Numbered from the stretch's first letter, positions 20,863 to 32,363 are shown. The stretch: 64,000 bases of DNA from Biscogniauxia marginata (GCA_022695795.1 MU404064.1:248001-312000), one strand, 5' to 3'. Notes: generated from the letters alone by a model not told the origin. Made by a program: numbers and translations.

Positions 20863-21833
20863 ATGGATCATATCAGCAACGCTCACGAGCAGGTTCTCCT
20901 TGCCTTAGATCAACAGGTAAGCACATCGTGCCCACGAACTTTTGGCGCTTGCTCGCATTCGGCTCACACTCCTGTTCTAGCCATCGGAACTCGACGAGTA
21001 GGACCGTCGAGATCTCGAGAATGTGCGATGCGTAAGTTATCCGAACCTAAGCTTTATTTATTTATTTTCTTTCTCTATCCAGCTGTGACAGTGTCTGATT
21101 TACACTCCATCAGATACTCGATCGTCAGTTTCCTGTATGTTTAGTCCACCTTGACCGGTTCCCTGCGCGCAAGGAAGCCCGTTGTCCGAGTCTCTGCGGA
21201 CACCACGTCTGCCACGACTGCATCCGTGTCTCTAAGGTCTTCCGTCAGAAACCCTTCGAGACCGTCCACCCAGACTGTGGTGACGACCTATGGACCTACG
21301 AAAATCTCCCCGGCGACCTTCCTGCTCTTGCGGACAGAATTAGGCGGACACCTATTCAATGGAGACAGCAACATCCCTGCCACGGCCAGAATAAATGCGA
21401 ATTTTTCTACACGTCAGACGGGACCTGTGTAGATCCAGATTGCACAAACTACTTCTGCTTCACCTGCAATACCCACAATCACCTTGCTGGTGCTCTCTGC
21501 ACTGGCCATCAGGATATCAACCAAGATAACGACAAGCCGAGGGATCAACTGATTGACTTTCAGGCGCCTATTCCTGCTCCCCCTGCCCCCCCTTCTCCCC
21601 CTACTCCTGTCACTAATCCTGTCCCTACCCCCCTAATCGGCAATCCTACCCGCGACAATGCTATCAGAAGTTGTCGACATTACTGGAGGAGGAATAGAGG
21701 CATGGGGCGAGGTCAGTTTTGCCAACTTTGCCAGAGTCATTTTACACGTTTTCCATGGCGTTGTAAGGCAGCAGGGGGTTGTGGGATCCGCATCTGCTTA
21801 GACTGCCACAGGAGCCACGGCTGGGTTCGCTAA
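20863..21833 (+). CDS. Cysteine-rich zinc-finger-like protein (three exons)
   Basis: Three exons, 20863-20916, 21002-21031 and 21114-21833, are all joined in phase 0. Introns are GTAAGC...GAGTAG and GTAAGT...CATCAG. The product has 267 residues. It is easily missed because exon 3, open for 720 bp to TAA, has no ATG near its start. There are twenty cysteines in clusters. A CxxxCGHHVCxxC group spans 52-64. A second block, 117-157, includes HPCHGQNKC, CVDPDC and CFTC. A third block, 215-259, has CQLC, CKAAGGC and CLDC ending in HRSHGW. A Pro-rich linker (about 179-206) separates blocks two and three. The pattern indicates several zinc-binding modules, loosely RING/IBR-like, but I cannot assign a named family. 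An earlier acceptor at 20980 would put an in-frame stop in exon 2; the one at 21001 avoids it. Confidence 0.72.
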
Positions 21834-22572
21834 GTCCCTTTCCCTGTTGTATGTATTGGGAGATTTCAGAGACACGAGTAATACAATGCTTGCCAACTTC
21901 CATCTAGCATTTTGAAAGGCCTATACGTGTATATATGTGTGATACTAAGGCCCGCCGTACATGTGCTTCTAGAGTACTAATGCACTAGAGACTGCAGATG
22001 TGAATGCTTTCGTAGGAGACGCACGGCAGCGTGGCTGCTACATACCGTCATCATTTTCAGCCAATTACTCAAGTTTATTCTTGATGCCGACCTTTCCTTT
22101 GGTTTTATTCATAATAGATATTATCGGGAACTTTTAGATATTGCTAACCAAGCCCGTGCTAAATATTCCCTTCATCTGATACAACAATCCATCGAGATAT
22201 CAATTGGCTCTGCGATTTTATAAGGCTTATATATATGAGAAGATTAGAAGTACAGTAACAAAAGTCCAACAAGTGTTATAATACCTCGAGGCAATAGACC
22301 CGCCGCGCCGGACACAACAGGCGAAGATACTGGCTTGGAGGTAGTGGAACCATAACAGTTGGTCTTAACACAGATCGACTCGACTCAACTCGAATCTCAT
22401 GGATCGCTAGGTATGGCTGAGCTTACCTAGAGTTACCTCCCGTGGGAGGATATCCCTCTTCGTCTGTTGTGCCGTTGGCTAATCCCAGCCAGCCGACTAG
22501 GTAATTGAAACTTGGTATCTCGTACCACATTAGAAGGCAGACGATTGCATGGAAGGCTACGGGAGCTCACCG
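21834..22572. other. AT-rich intergenic region
   Basis: 3' flank of the cysteine-rich gene. No supported frame or RNA gene was seen. Confidence 0.5.
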
Positions 22573-23007
22573 CTACCGCCTGCCTAGGACCTCAACATAG
22601 CCGTTTAGACCTTGCGATATGCCTCCGCGGACTTGTCCTACCCCGGAGCGTATAAGTTGACTAGAATTCCGTATAGATACGGCCTTGTTGTTTTCGGCAC
22701 CCAGGACGTTCTTCTTGGCCCAGTTCAAGAATTTGACCCCGTCCTTCATGACATTATCCAGCGTCAACGGAGCACATGTCTCCAGGGAGGAATTATGAAT
22801 GTCGAAGCCGTTCGGGAAACTTGTGCCGAAGAAACGGTACTCAGGGGTGGCAGCGCAGCCGACAAAGACATTGGGTATGATGGGAAGCATGTCGAACCTA
22901 GCACTCTTGACGAAAAGAATGGGACCAGCGGGCTTAAGGTAATCCGCCATTATCTGGTAACTACTACGATAGTAAGTGTCGGAGCCGTTCGAGTTGATAT
23001 TCAACAT
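22573..23007 (-). CDS. Doubtful hypothetical protein, possibly a decayed secreted-protein gene
   Basis: An ORF of 144 residues with plausible composition: NPNVFVG-like and EYRFFGTSFPNGFDIHNSS segments, two NxS sites and two cysteines. No family is recognised. Upstream on the same strand, in another frame, lies NLIAVVLFPWLISGATRD, which resembles a signal-peptide core. No GT-AG intron I can find joins the two in the right phase, and that upstream frame lacks an ATG. The locus may be a broken secreted-protein gene, or the hydrophobic run may be chance. The neighbouring gene at 23340-23864, in the same orientation, is a better-supported small secreted protein. Confidence 0.3.
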   Translation of the reverse strand: MLNINSNGSDTYYRSSYQIMADYLKPAGPILFVKSARFDMLPIIPNVFVGCAATPEYRFFGTSFPNGFDIHNSSLETCAPLTLDNVMKDGVKFLNWAKKNVLGAENNKAVSIRNSSQLIRSGVGQVRGGISQGLNGYVEVLGRR

Positions 23008-23339
23008 TCTGGGTAAAGTTCAGGATGGGAGAATTGACTAGCACATCACGCGTTGCGCCTGAGATCAGCCAAGGGAACAGAACCACGGCAATTAGATTTC
23101 TAGTTGTTCAATCTACAGGTGATTAACGTTGTTGCCATTTTCTACCCATTAGAAGAGGGGTAATAGAATGAATACTTTTTGGGGGTGTAGTGAACTTCTA
23201 AGCAGGACTCAAGGTTGTGCCTAGTACTATAGGAATAGTACTATGGGAAATAAGTCCCACGATTCTTTAGCGCCTCATCCCCCAATGTTTCCAGCGATCA
23301 CTAGCTGCTGTATCCCTCTGAAGGCCAGTCGAGTTTCCT
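23008..23339. other. Spacer with direct repeat TAGTACTAT
   Basis: A 330-bp spacer between two minus-strand frames. TAGTACTAT occurs twice near 23222-23244. Each copy is nearly palindromic. Confidence 0.4.
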
Positions 23340-23864
23340 TCATGAGCGTGTCCCGGTACCCCAGAGGCCGATGCAAACTGGGGGACACAGTTCCTTGTCA
23401 TATTTTCCCACGAGGGACTCCGTTGAACCAATATTGTAGCCCTTCTTCCACTTATGGCTCCAGACCCAGCCGCTCTGGTTGCGGCCGCAATTCTCCTCGA
23501 GGATATGCACCACATCATCCAGCTCCTTCTTCGGGACGCCATCCCTCCAGCTGAGCTTGCAGTTGCAGATCCACCAGGAGCTGTTGCCCACGGTCTCCAT
23601 GTGCAGGGTACTCTCCTTGACCTTGTGCTTCTTCCCCCACACCAGAAGATTATCCTTCGCCTGCTTGGTCTCCTCGCCGTCCAGAGTGTAGTTAGTGCAT
23701 CCTATCTTGTCTACGGGGATGACTCCGTGACGCTTTCTCCCTGACCCAAAGGTGGTGATGTTGGATGGAAGGGTGGTGATGAAGGCAACATCGTCAGATG
23801 GAACCGGAGAGGCAAAAGCAGTCCCGCAGGCTGCGAGGACCAACAAGAGAACCGAGGAGCGCAT
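23340..23864 (-). CDS. Small secreted glycoprotein, effector-like candidate
   Basis: A single-exon frame of 174 residues. It starts with a classical signal peptide: basic MRSS, hydrophobic VLLLVLAACGTAFA, and a likely cleavage after ASP or ALA-type small residues near 19-21. The mature part has six cysteines (C56, C99, C101, C125 and two in CPPVC) and several N-glycosylation sequons (NIT, NYT, NSS, NQS), and it is Lys/Trp-rich (SWWICNCKLSW, GWVWSHKWKKGYNIG). No catalytic motif is visible. The size, cysteine content and secretion signal fit fungal apoplastic small secreted proteins, some of which act as effectors; that role here is only an inference. The extreme C-terminus after CPPVC is short and could hide a further exon. 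A TATA-like AAATA region and AT-rich leader lie upstream. Confidence 0.75.
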   Translation of the reverse strand: MRSSVLLLVLAACGTAFASPVPSDDVAFITTLPSNITTFGSGRKRHGVIPVDKIGCTNYTLDGEETKQAKDNLLVWGKKHKVKESTLHMETVGNSSWWICNCKLSWRDGVPKKELDDVVHILEENCGRNQSGWVWSHKWKKGYNIGSTESLVGKYDKELCPPVCIGLWGTGTRS

Positions 23865-25152
23865 GTTTGATTTTTTGTAGAGGTTAAATATTGGGAGAGG
23901 CTAGCAGGATATACCGTAAGAGTGCGTGTTCGTTGATGATATTTCGATAAATAGTGTAGTGAGGAATCGCGAGTAATCTGTTGTGAGTGAATGAGTTGCA
24001 GAACGTTCATCTGGGGAAGGGGAAACCAGGTCTATTTATATCAGAATACAACGGAATTTCTTTCACGCATCTTGAAACTTGGGTTTGGAGATACCAAATG
24101 CACATTGTGTGTGTTATATTAGCGCTTCATAGGGTACCGTATTTCCTAGAAACTATCGAGTTCAAAATCTTTCGGAGAAAGCAAGCCACCCAAAGTTTAC
24201 AAGAAAGTTTGCGGGAAAATACACATAATTTCTAAGTTCTTCATCTTTTCATGGCAGGACTGGAGAAGACTAAATTAAGGAGACAACAGAAAGAACCTGA
24301 CTTAAAATACCAACCTTACGTCATCGAAATACCTGGACATATCTTGAGTTCCTTACCTCATGGAGTTCATCTGCAAATTATCATGGTGTCCTCTATTCAC
24401 CGGTTTTTTAAGTATGACAAGGGGAACAACAGAATAACAGATGCCACAGTGGGTACGGATGTAAAGGGTAAGAAACACGCGACAGACACAATCTTGGCTT
24501 TAGATCAGAATATTGCCCACTTGCAGAGATACTTAGCTGCTCTTCTGGTTGAAATACAGTTAATTTAAGTCTGTGGCGGGCTTAGGTTACCTCCCCTGCC
24601 TCCATACTTGTATGAAAAAGTAATGAAAGGAAAGTTCGATAACCTGAAGGAGCTTGGGCCTTGGATGTTAGTACAGATGTACCTAGGGACCTTATGTAAT
24701 ACATACCTATGTGTACCTATGTATGTACTTAAGGGAAGGTTGCTCTAGTCACGTGACTGATATGAAGCCCCCACTTAATTGCATGCGGGTCTAAATCGCG
24801 TTTCCCGGTCCCTTGTCCAAATTCACCCCAGCCGCGTCTTGCTCCCCCCAAAATTCACACCTACGCACTTTGAGCCTTGCCTCGCTTCGTCACCGATTAA
24901 GAGAAGCATTCCGTCGGCGACCCAACACAAAAACGTCAATTGCGCATGCGCATTTGAACTGCGAAGACAGTCCCGTCGACTCGAACTCGCCGATTACATG
25001 GTGCATCCAATCGATTTACAAGAAGAAGAATATTAAATCGCACATTGCCTCGACAGCATTGAATTGGCCTTGTCAGAGGCCATCGGGAATCGATTTGTTG
25101 AATAAGGAATAAGTAACGACTGTCGCATTCTTAGAACCTGTCAATTTCCAAG
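23865..25152. other. Divergent intergenic region before RSC7
   Basis: Contains the promoters of the secreted-protein gene (-) and RSC7 (+). A 105-codon frame at 24251-24568 has no recognisable feature. TACCTATG repeats occur at 24700-24730. Confidence 0.5.
24747..24758. promoter_or_regulatory. AGTCACGTGACT palindrome upstream of RSC7
   Basis: A perfect 12-bp palindrome with a TCACGTGA core lies about 400 bp before the RSC7 start codon. TCACGTGA-type sites are recognised by Cbf1-like bHLH factors in ascomycetes. Confidence 0.5.
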
Positions 25153-26808
25153 ATGCCGCGCCGTCCAGGACGTGCAGCTGCTAAGCGCGCTGCTGCGAAA
25201 CTTGGTGAGAGCCTTTTTTCTTTTTTCTTTTTTTTTTCTACTCATCCTCGGCGCCCTTGGCTAACAACTATTTAGAGAGCACTCCAAGAACATTCGACGA
25301 GATTGAAGATGAAGCTATGCCCGACGCCGACGCTGAGGAAGGGGAGCCCCTACCAGAGCCCGAAGAACACGAGAATGAAGAATCAGGAGTAGAAGCCGAG
25401 GAGAATCCGGATTCCGATGTCCCCTCCGCAAAAACACCTTCCCCTCCACCTCAGCAAATTGTCAGAAGACGACGCCTCGGAAGACCACCCAAGAATCGAC
25501 CACCCGATTGGGACAATCTACCTCTCGAAAGCCCTCAGCGCGATCCGAACGACCCTCCGAGACGCCGTGGACGTGGCGGTTGGAGAGGCAGAGGCGGTCG
25601 AAAAGGCGCACCCTACCAGCCTACACAGCAAGCCATTGATAAAGAAGGCAACGTGATGAGTATTATCAACGACGAGCTCGACCTCCCCGAGGACCCCCAG
25701 GGAGAAACCAAGGTCGACAAGATGGGGCACTTGCAAGGCGGTCGCGAATACCGGTGTCGTACATTCACTGTTGCTGGCCGTGGGGAGCGTCTCTACATGT
25801 TGTCCACCGAGCCCGCTCGTTGTGTTGGATTTCGGGACTCATACCTTTTCTTCGCGAAGCACAAGCGACTTTATAAGATCATTGTGGACGACGAGGAGAA
25901 GCGCGACATGATCGACCGCGAGATTATTCCCCATTCCTACAAGGGCCGCGCGATAGGTGTGGTGACCGCCCGGTCGGTCTTTCGCGAATTCGGCGCCTTG
26001 ATCGTGGTCGGTGGCAAGAGAGTTATTGACGACTATGAGGTCGCAAAATGCAGGGCCGAGGGTGTAGTGGAAGGAGAGATCGCTGATCCCAACGACAAAT
26101 TCGTCGAAGGCGAGAAGTACAACAAGAATCAGTACGTCGCATGGCACGGCGCAAGTGCCGTTTACCACTCCGGAGCCCCTTCGGTTCCCGCACAGAACGG
26201 CAAGGTAGATGTCAAGAAGAGACGGGTGAATATAACCGACGTCAATTGGCAGCTAGAGCATGCTCGGGAAGCAAGGTACGTTGGCCTACATCCAATCACG
26301 AGTACGCTTGGGTTACCATCAATACTAACATAATTGCAGCCGCTTCAACTCAGACCTTGCCGCTATGCGTCGTCGAAATCAATCCGGGGTTTACGACATC
26401 CACACCAACATGCTCCAGTATCCCGCCTCAACACAGCCGACCCATGCGCGGATTGAGCAGGTCGAGGATTCAGCAGCCCCGACTGACAGTGCTCGCTTCC
26501 CGCCCCTAGATGCCAAGATCCCGCGGAATTTCACCGTCGTCGATACCTACATGGAAACGCCTGCGGGTGGCGTTTCGCCTGCCGTCTACGAGCAACGCGA
26601 GGTGCCTGCTTTCCTGAAAGACTTCCAGGGTCTCACTGCCGTGTCGGACGAGATCGTGGCCGAGTTGCCGCCGGAGTGCCGCGAAGCTTTCGAGAAGGCT
26701 CGAGAGAAGGAGAAGGCGTGGAAGGCGAAGTGGGGCACCGAGAAGGAGTCGGCGCACCGACGAGCCCCCATCATCGACGCTGCTATTGTTCCTTACAGTA
26801 AGATGTAG
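25153..26808 (+). CDS. RSC7: RSC/SWI-SNF chromatin-remodelling subunit Rsc7/Swp82
   Basis: Three exons, 25153-25204, 25276-26275 and 26340-26808. Introns are GTGAGA...TTTAG and GTACGT...TTGCAG, the second with a CTAACA branch. Phases fit and the product has 506 residues. Exon 1 encodes a basic start MPRRPGRAAAKRAAAKL. An acidic Glu/Pro-rich stretch and an AT-hook-like RRRRLGRPPKNR / RRGRGGWRGRGGR region follow. The Rsc7/Swp82 domain occupies about 150-440 with YRCRTFTVAGRGERLYMLS, FRDSYLFFAKHKRLYKI and IPHSYKGRAIGVVTARSVF. In yeast, Npl6/Rsc7 belongs to RSC, and Swp82 is its SWI/SNF counterpart, acting in the nucleus. The C-terminus is helical and charged. Everything conserved appears present. 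Confidence 0.92.
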
Positions 26809-29800
26809 GGACGCCAGATGATGCCCATCCATCAGAGGCCTCGCTCAGAGTCTTTAATGTCGCCTCGGCTTCCTATGACGCGATAAAGCTACCATAAGAC
26901 AGGGTGTGGAGGTCAAATCAGGTGTGATGCGCCATTCGTCGGTGATGAGAGGGTCTCATACATATTGCCGCACAAAACGGAGGTTAAGGAGTTTGCGTTT
27001 GTTTTCTTTTTTCTTTTTCTTTTTTACCATACAGGATCAGAGGTATGGTGTGTGTGTTTGGGCCTAGGAAGGAGTTTGTTGGGCCCGAGCTTAGATCGGG
27101 AACGAGCACATTTCTCTGAATTTGCCTTTACCCTGGTCCTTGTGACCTCCTTGGTCATTCTATATCCCCCTCTTTTTTTTCTCCCCGGCCTTTTTGGCTT
27201 TCTTCTTCTTCAATGCCTAACCTACCTAGGTAATTTGGTAATGAGGGAGAAGAGGGGAGAGAGTGAGGTAGGGTAGAGGGCCGATGGGTAGAGAGAGGGC
27301 AAACTATGGTTTCCATCACCTTGTCTATCACGTACGCGTGGTAGCACCTAGCTGCGGATAGAACGCAGCTGAGCTTATGTAAAGTAAAGAGGAAAGACGG
27401 GGAAGTGAAGATAGCAATGATTCATGCTGCTATTTTAATTATTTCTTCTGGTGCTGGATTGAGCGTAGGTGGTGATATGTGATATTGTGTGATAGCTCGT
27501 AAGCGAGTTTGAAAATTCGAAATATGTCTAACTATGCGTATTTTGGAACTACCTACCTAGGTAGTCAGCTGTTTATTTACCTCTAGGTGGTTAGGTAGTT
27601 GATTATAGAATCCGTTAATATTTTGGGGGGGGTCTAGATAGTCCAGAGTTTCGTTCAGGGTATGGCCGGATATGATGTTTCACCTGGCCAAGGTATGGAA
27701 ATTGCCGTAGGCCATATGGCTCGGTGATCTCGAGTGCTAGGTCATATTCCTCTGTGCAGTAATAGCGACAGTGAACAGCCAGTATGGAAAGGATCAAGGA
27801 AATATTTTCAGGATAAAGCATTGGCTCCTATAATAAGCCCGGCATGATAGCACTTACCCATGGAATAATACTACGACAGAAGCCGCGAGCTAAAGTAAGA
27901 TGCGAGAAAGCGTAGGACTCATCTTTGAGGGTGGAGGGTTATGGTTCCTGGGCTCGTGGACTAAATGTGGACGGCAGTAGAAGATCACCTCGCTCGATAC
28001 TCCCCCTGCTTCCTGTCTTACTCGCATCCCGAGGCTTCTTCAATTGATGAACATATGCCTCGTTTCATGGCGGGTTCGGCCTGCCTCGAAGCCGCTTCTG
28101 CCTTCTGGACTGGGCCCCTGTCTAGGCAACCGAGAGCCATAGATCTCAATGGCACTATGTTGTAGGATCGTGTATGCATCTTGATTCGTACGGGGCTTGG
28201 CGGAGCCTTTCTAGGGCCTTAAAGGACCTTGACGAGGCTGCAGACGATACTACAGAGGGTGGTATCTACAGGTCTTCGCTTTTATCTAAACCATCTGTCA
28301 ATAAGATTGGGTGATATGTTCTTGGCAGCATGAGACCTTGCAGACCTCGAAAGGTCTATTGTCATTTTACAGGAAGTGTCAGGGGCCTGGAGAGGCAACC
28401 TCGAGATTAGCGGTCTTGGGGGACGAGATCCTTAGGAAACTAGGTAAAATAAAAGTTGTCTACGCCCCAAAGGGACTAAGGGAGTCCTCTGGCGGTTATT
28501 GTTAGTCTAATAGTGGCCTTATACGCTTCAATGTTATCACGAGATGGCTGTAGGGAAGTTTTGCATTGCTATAAGATCGAACTGGCAGCAAGTTTACGAC
28601 ACACGTGGCGTGGGATTTCCTTTACAGACGCACTTAATCTTTCATTCATGACGGTTATATCTGGGGGCTTCATACAGCAGCAAGTAGACGCCTTCAGGAA
28701 CTATGACCTTCGAAGAAATCTTTAGAGAGTGTGCATACTTGGATATCGGAGCCGCTGCTCGGATACGGATATCACTACGGGGGGGGTCTAGTTGGTTTGT
28801 CATATGACTACCTATATAGTTGTGTGTATATGTATATATGTGTACGTGTGATATCTTATACATTAATGAAAGAGCGTATTGTCTGTGATGCTGCATTAGA
28901 GAGGGAAAACTCGAAAGCTATGACAGGCGATTTTTTTTCAAAATAAGCTCATATATTAGCTAGGCTTTATCCCCGTCAAGACGTTCATTGATGAGAACCA
29001 TATAATTGTTCCAGATTGTTTTGGATAGGAGATTCGGTGGTCATGTAATTGTTATAGTCAAGAAATGCCTCCTCCTCGATCTTCGCTACCACTTCGCGTT
29101 CCACAGTACCAGAAAGGATCAAATAACTCTTATCCGATCTCAAAGCCCTCAAGGTTTTTCAAGGTCATCGTCAATGATGTTGTGGCCAAGGAGTGGCGGT
29201 AAGATAGCCGATAAGCTATTTTCATGGAAAATTATTATTATTATTTTCATATTTTCGAGGTCGATATTGGAAGTTGTTGGCTTAATGGAGTTATTAGCTA
29301 GCAACAAATTTCACATTTAGAGGCTACGTACCTAAATACCCTTTTTACCATTAGATAACTTTTGCTTTGGGGTTCACGACTAAGTTTGTAAGACGTTGTA
29401 TAGTTTTTACGAGTGAATTCTAAAGCTATCGTCGAGTTTTTGAGTAAAACCACAGGTTTTGGAAATGGTTTATCGCCGAAAATACAATCTAGAGCGGCTT
29501 AAGCCTTGAAGTATATCTGTCGTCTGCTTCGTACCGGCTTTACAAAGATCTCTTCCTATCACTGCATCTGTCACTCACGGTCCAAGAAGTTAAGGAGTTC
29601 GCTGAGGATGTTCCTCAATGCCGAATATCCTCAAGGGTCAGGGTGATAGTACATGCAGCCCTTTCATATATTAGCTTAGTCAGCTTCACCGTTATAGAAA
29701 CATACCGTATAATTCATCGTTTGTCGAAAGGTGGGCTCTGCGGGACTTGGATACCTCCGAGATCTGTCCTAGTCTTGGCGTTTATCGCTCTTAGATGCTG

Positions 29801-29929
29801 AGACCTTCTGCTAAATCGGTACCTGGACCATATTCTGTTACGGGAATCATCACGAATTAGGGAATCTGGCTCGATCTAGTTTCCTTAAGATGAGTCAAGA
29901 AAAATGAGTTATTCGATTTTTAGGCATAA
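26809..29929. other. 3.1-kb AT-rich intergenic region
   Basis: Convergent spacer between RSC7 and the APH-like gene. Short frames (for example 27965-28165 and 28311-28725) carry no recognisable motif. There are T-rich tracts near 27000 and 27170, a CCTACCTAGGTAG motif cluster at 27549-27600 and a TAT/TTA microsatellite near 29230. It may include decayed transposon sequence, but none could be named. Confidence 0.45.
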
Positions 29930-30876
29930 TTATTCCACATCATATAAATCGTTCCAGAAGAGGATGTCGTCCAGCAATTCCTCAGGTAGATTCAGCGAAG
30001 CGTAATTCTCACGCCTCGGGGATCGAATTCGAACGTGAATGCTTGCTGCAGTTTTCCAGCCAAAAAACCCAGCCATTTCCCAGTCGACGAGCCCAACGAT
30101 CTTGTCGTTATCGACAATGCAGTTTGACCGCGAGACATCATTATGCATAAAGCTAAGATCGGAGTCGTTCTCGTTATCCGCGAGAAGGATTTCTTTCTCA
30201 GCTTGTTGTATACCGCGATGATGTACGGGGTCCGGATCTGAAATAACGTAGGATCGGCTACTGACCTCACTTGGAGGAGTAATTGTACGTAGCTTCTGTA
30301 GCATTTGCCGTGCTTGTTCCTTGAAACAAGCTTTCTGAGACTGTGAGATGTACTGCCAGGCGATGTTTAGGCCGACACCGGGAATTCTCTCTTGTACAAA
30401 TACATCCCGTCCGTTGATCTGTCGGCAAAAACATTAGGGACAAATTAATGAAGCATGCAATTAAAGAGCGCAGTCGAGTGTACCTTAGCAGCGAAATAGA
30501 CCTGGGGGACTTTGATGTCATCTAGCACCTTTTTTGCAAGGCGAATAGCCTCCACCTCGTTTGCATCGGCGTATGAGTAGTCGCGGGAAGATCGCCGGCC
30601 CTCGGGAGTCACCTTCAAGTGACTCGACTTGATGATCACGCTTCCAAGCGCAAAGACATCGCGCCCTCCTTCATCGTTTTCATAGATCCTGTTGAGTTCC
30701 GTGCATTGTGCAAGCACCGTGGACCAGTAACTGAGGGACTCTGGCGTCGTGCTGTTGATATGCTTCGCATCGGGTTTGAAGTCGGTGAGGCGGGGAAAGT
30801 ATCTGCCATATAAAGGCACATCGGCGTACAAATCGTCTTTAGGTATTTTGTCAGGGTCAGATTCGTATGGATTCAT
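29930..30876 (-). CDS. APH-family (aminoglycoside phosphotransferase-like) kinase-fold protein
   Basis: Two exons, 30484-30876 and 29930-30418, with a GTACAC...CAG intron joining in phase 0 to give 293 residues. The C-lobe has the phosphotransferase catalytic loop HNDVSRSN (H223, D225, N230) and the metal-binding D243 in GLVDWEMAGFFG. This is the typical fungal APH/choline-kinase-like pattern HxDxxxxN...DWE. An N-lobe-like strand is present (DVFALGSVIIKSSH, with a lysine), then EVEAIRLAKKVLDDIKVPQVYFAAK and VFVQERIPG. Many such genes occur in Pezizomycotina with unknown small-molecule or protein substrates. The upstream frame is open to 31179, but ATG 30876 begins at the conserved-looking N-terminus (MNPYESDPDK). 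No domain is truncated, although the N-lobe is short. Confidence 0.82.
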
Positions 30877-30963
30877 CGTGCCAGTTATGCCAATGTGGGT
30901 GGTTACGTTAAGAGGGAGGAATGGAAACAATACCTGGTTCTTGCTGCCTAGCTGAGAAGTGTT

Positions 30964-30981
30964 AACCCTAACCCTAAACTC
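30964..30981. repeat. Interstitial telomere-like repeat (CCCTAA)2
   Basis: TTAACCCTAACCCTAAAC holds two full CCCTAA units plus partial flanks, matching the TTAGGG telomere repeat of filamentous fungi. It lies about 90 bp upstream of the APH-like start codon. Confidence 0.7.
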
Positions 30982-32340
30982 TTCTAGGTGCAACGATGTT
31001 GTATAGAAAAGTCGCATCGTGACATGGTACAAAAACAGTCGAGACAGTTGAGCCGTGGTAATAACTCGAATAAGTTGACTGATGACGAGAGTTACATTAC
31101 CATTGGACCTTTGTAAACTTACATCTATACCAAATATTATTATATCAGCTATAGTCTCAGCCGACAAATGAGGCTGCACAGAATGTCGGCGGCAAGCTGA
31201 CCCTTGATGAGACAGGCGATGTAACCATCGAGACGAATCATAGAACTAACTCACTTCATACCTCACCAATCAACTACTGTATCTTATTTGGACACATCTT
31301 GGTATGTAGTGTTTGGGGGTAGACCCCGGGTGATTGAATCTTATAGAGGTGCGTTTCACAACAGAACACCATTGTCTGGACACGGCCTTGTTCGCGACTA
31401 TTTTTACCGGAGAAACTTGGTAATGTTTCATTTACGATATAATGCAAATAGATAATTACTTTTATCTCCATATTTTCCAAGTTAGAAATCTTGACTATCA
31501 TGCTGGTACCCGTTAAGAGAGTAAACGCCGCAGCTACTGTGTTCTGCCGATGGTTGGGTAAGTAAATATATATTCTCTTCCATAGTAATATAAACCTAAT
31601 CATGGCCACTATTCTACGAAACTGGAACTTAGAACTAGAATCTCACGTGAAAAGGTAATAGACCAAATATTTACATATAGGTACACACAACGACGCTGGG
31701 CCTACATATTACTATAGCCGCCTACTGGCTGACTTAGCCCTTGGGGCCGAGCATTTTTCTTCCTTCTTGACATAAAAGGGAAACCCAAGAGCAGAATTCT
31801 CATTTTCACTTCCACCTAGTTTCATCACATTAAGCTAGATATAGAGAGATAACTATAGTATCACCTCGTTTTTAACATAAGCTCGACCTTAATCAAAGTC
31901 ATGTTTTGATTCACTATCTTGCGTTTGCCTTAATTCAATCCATCCCATCACAAACCATCGATTAAATTTAATTTTGCCGGAAAAAGCACAATAAATCGAA
32001 ATAATACCAAATCAGCGAATGAATTGCTCTGGGATGACTGGTTATCTCGAGCCAATCATTATGTTGCCAAGTTCCCTATTGGCTATCCTATCTCTTCTTT
32101 TGGGCTGACTATTATAAGCCTCTCCTATTGCCTTTACTATTGCTCCCCTTGCCCCCCCCCCTGATAATACCCCGCTACCGCCCCGGTTACATCTCTTATT
32201 CTTCCTCTGTAGTCTTATTCCGCATCTTCTAATCAGCTCTAGACCTTATATTCAAGGTCTCGGAGAGGCTCTGGCTCTGGTAGTAATGACCTTAGTGACG
32301 GTGGCTCAGGGGGTGGTTCAGGAGGTGTAACTAGGTTTTC

Positions 32341-32363
32341 AAAAAAAAAAAAAAAAAAAAAAA
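32341..32363 (+). repeat. 23-nt poly(A) tract next to Gly/Ser-coding remnant
   Basis: The A23 run directly follows about 100 bases that read SRSRRGSGSGSNDLSDGGSG and similar in one frame. The run may be a simple repeat or the tail of a retroposed copy. No target-site duplication was obvious. Confidence 0.5.

Noticed and set aside
20981..21001. Acceptor at 20980 for the cysteine-rich gene, implying an in-frame stop and a pseudogene
   Set aside because: The next acceptor (GAGTAG at 20996-21001) removes the stop and keeps phase 0, so the gene is probably intact.
24251..24568. 105-codon ORF
   Set aside because: No family feature, no splice support, and composition like that of the surrounding spacer.
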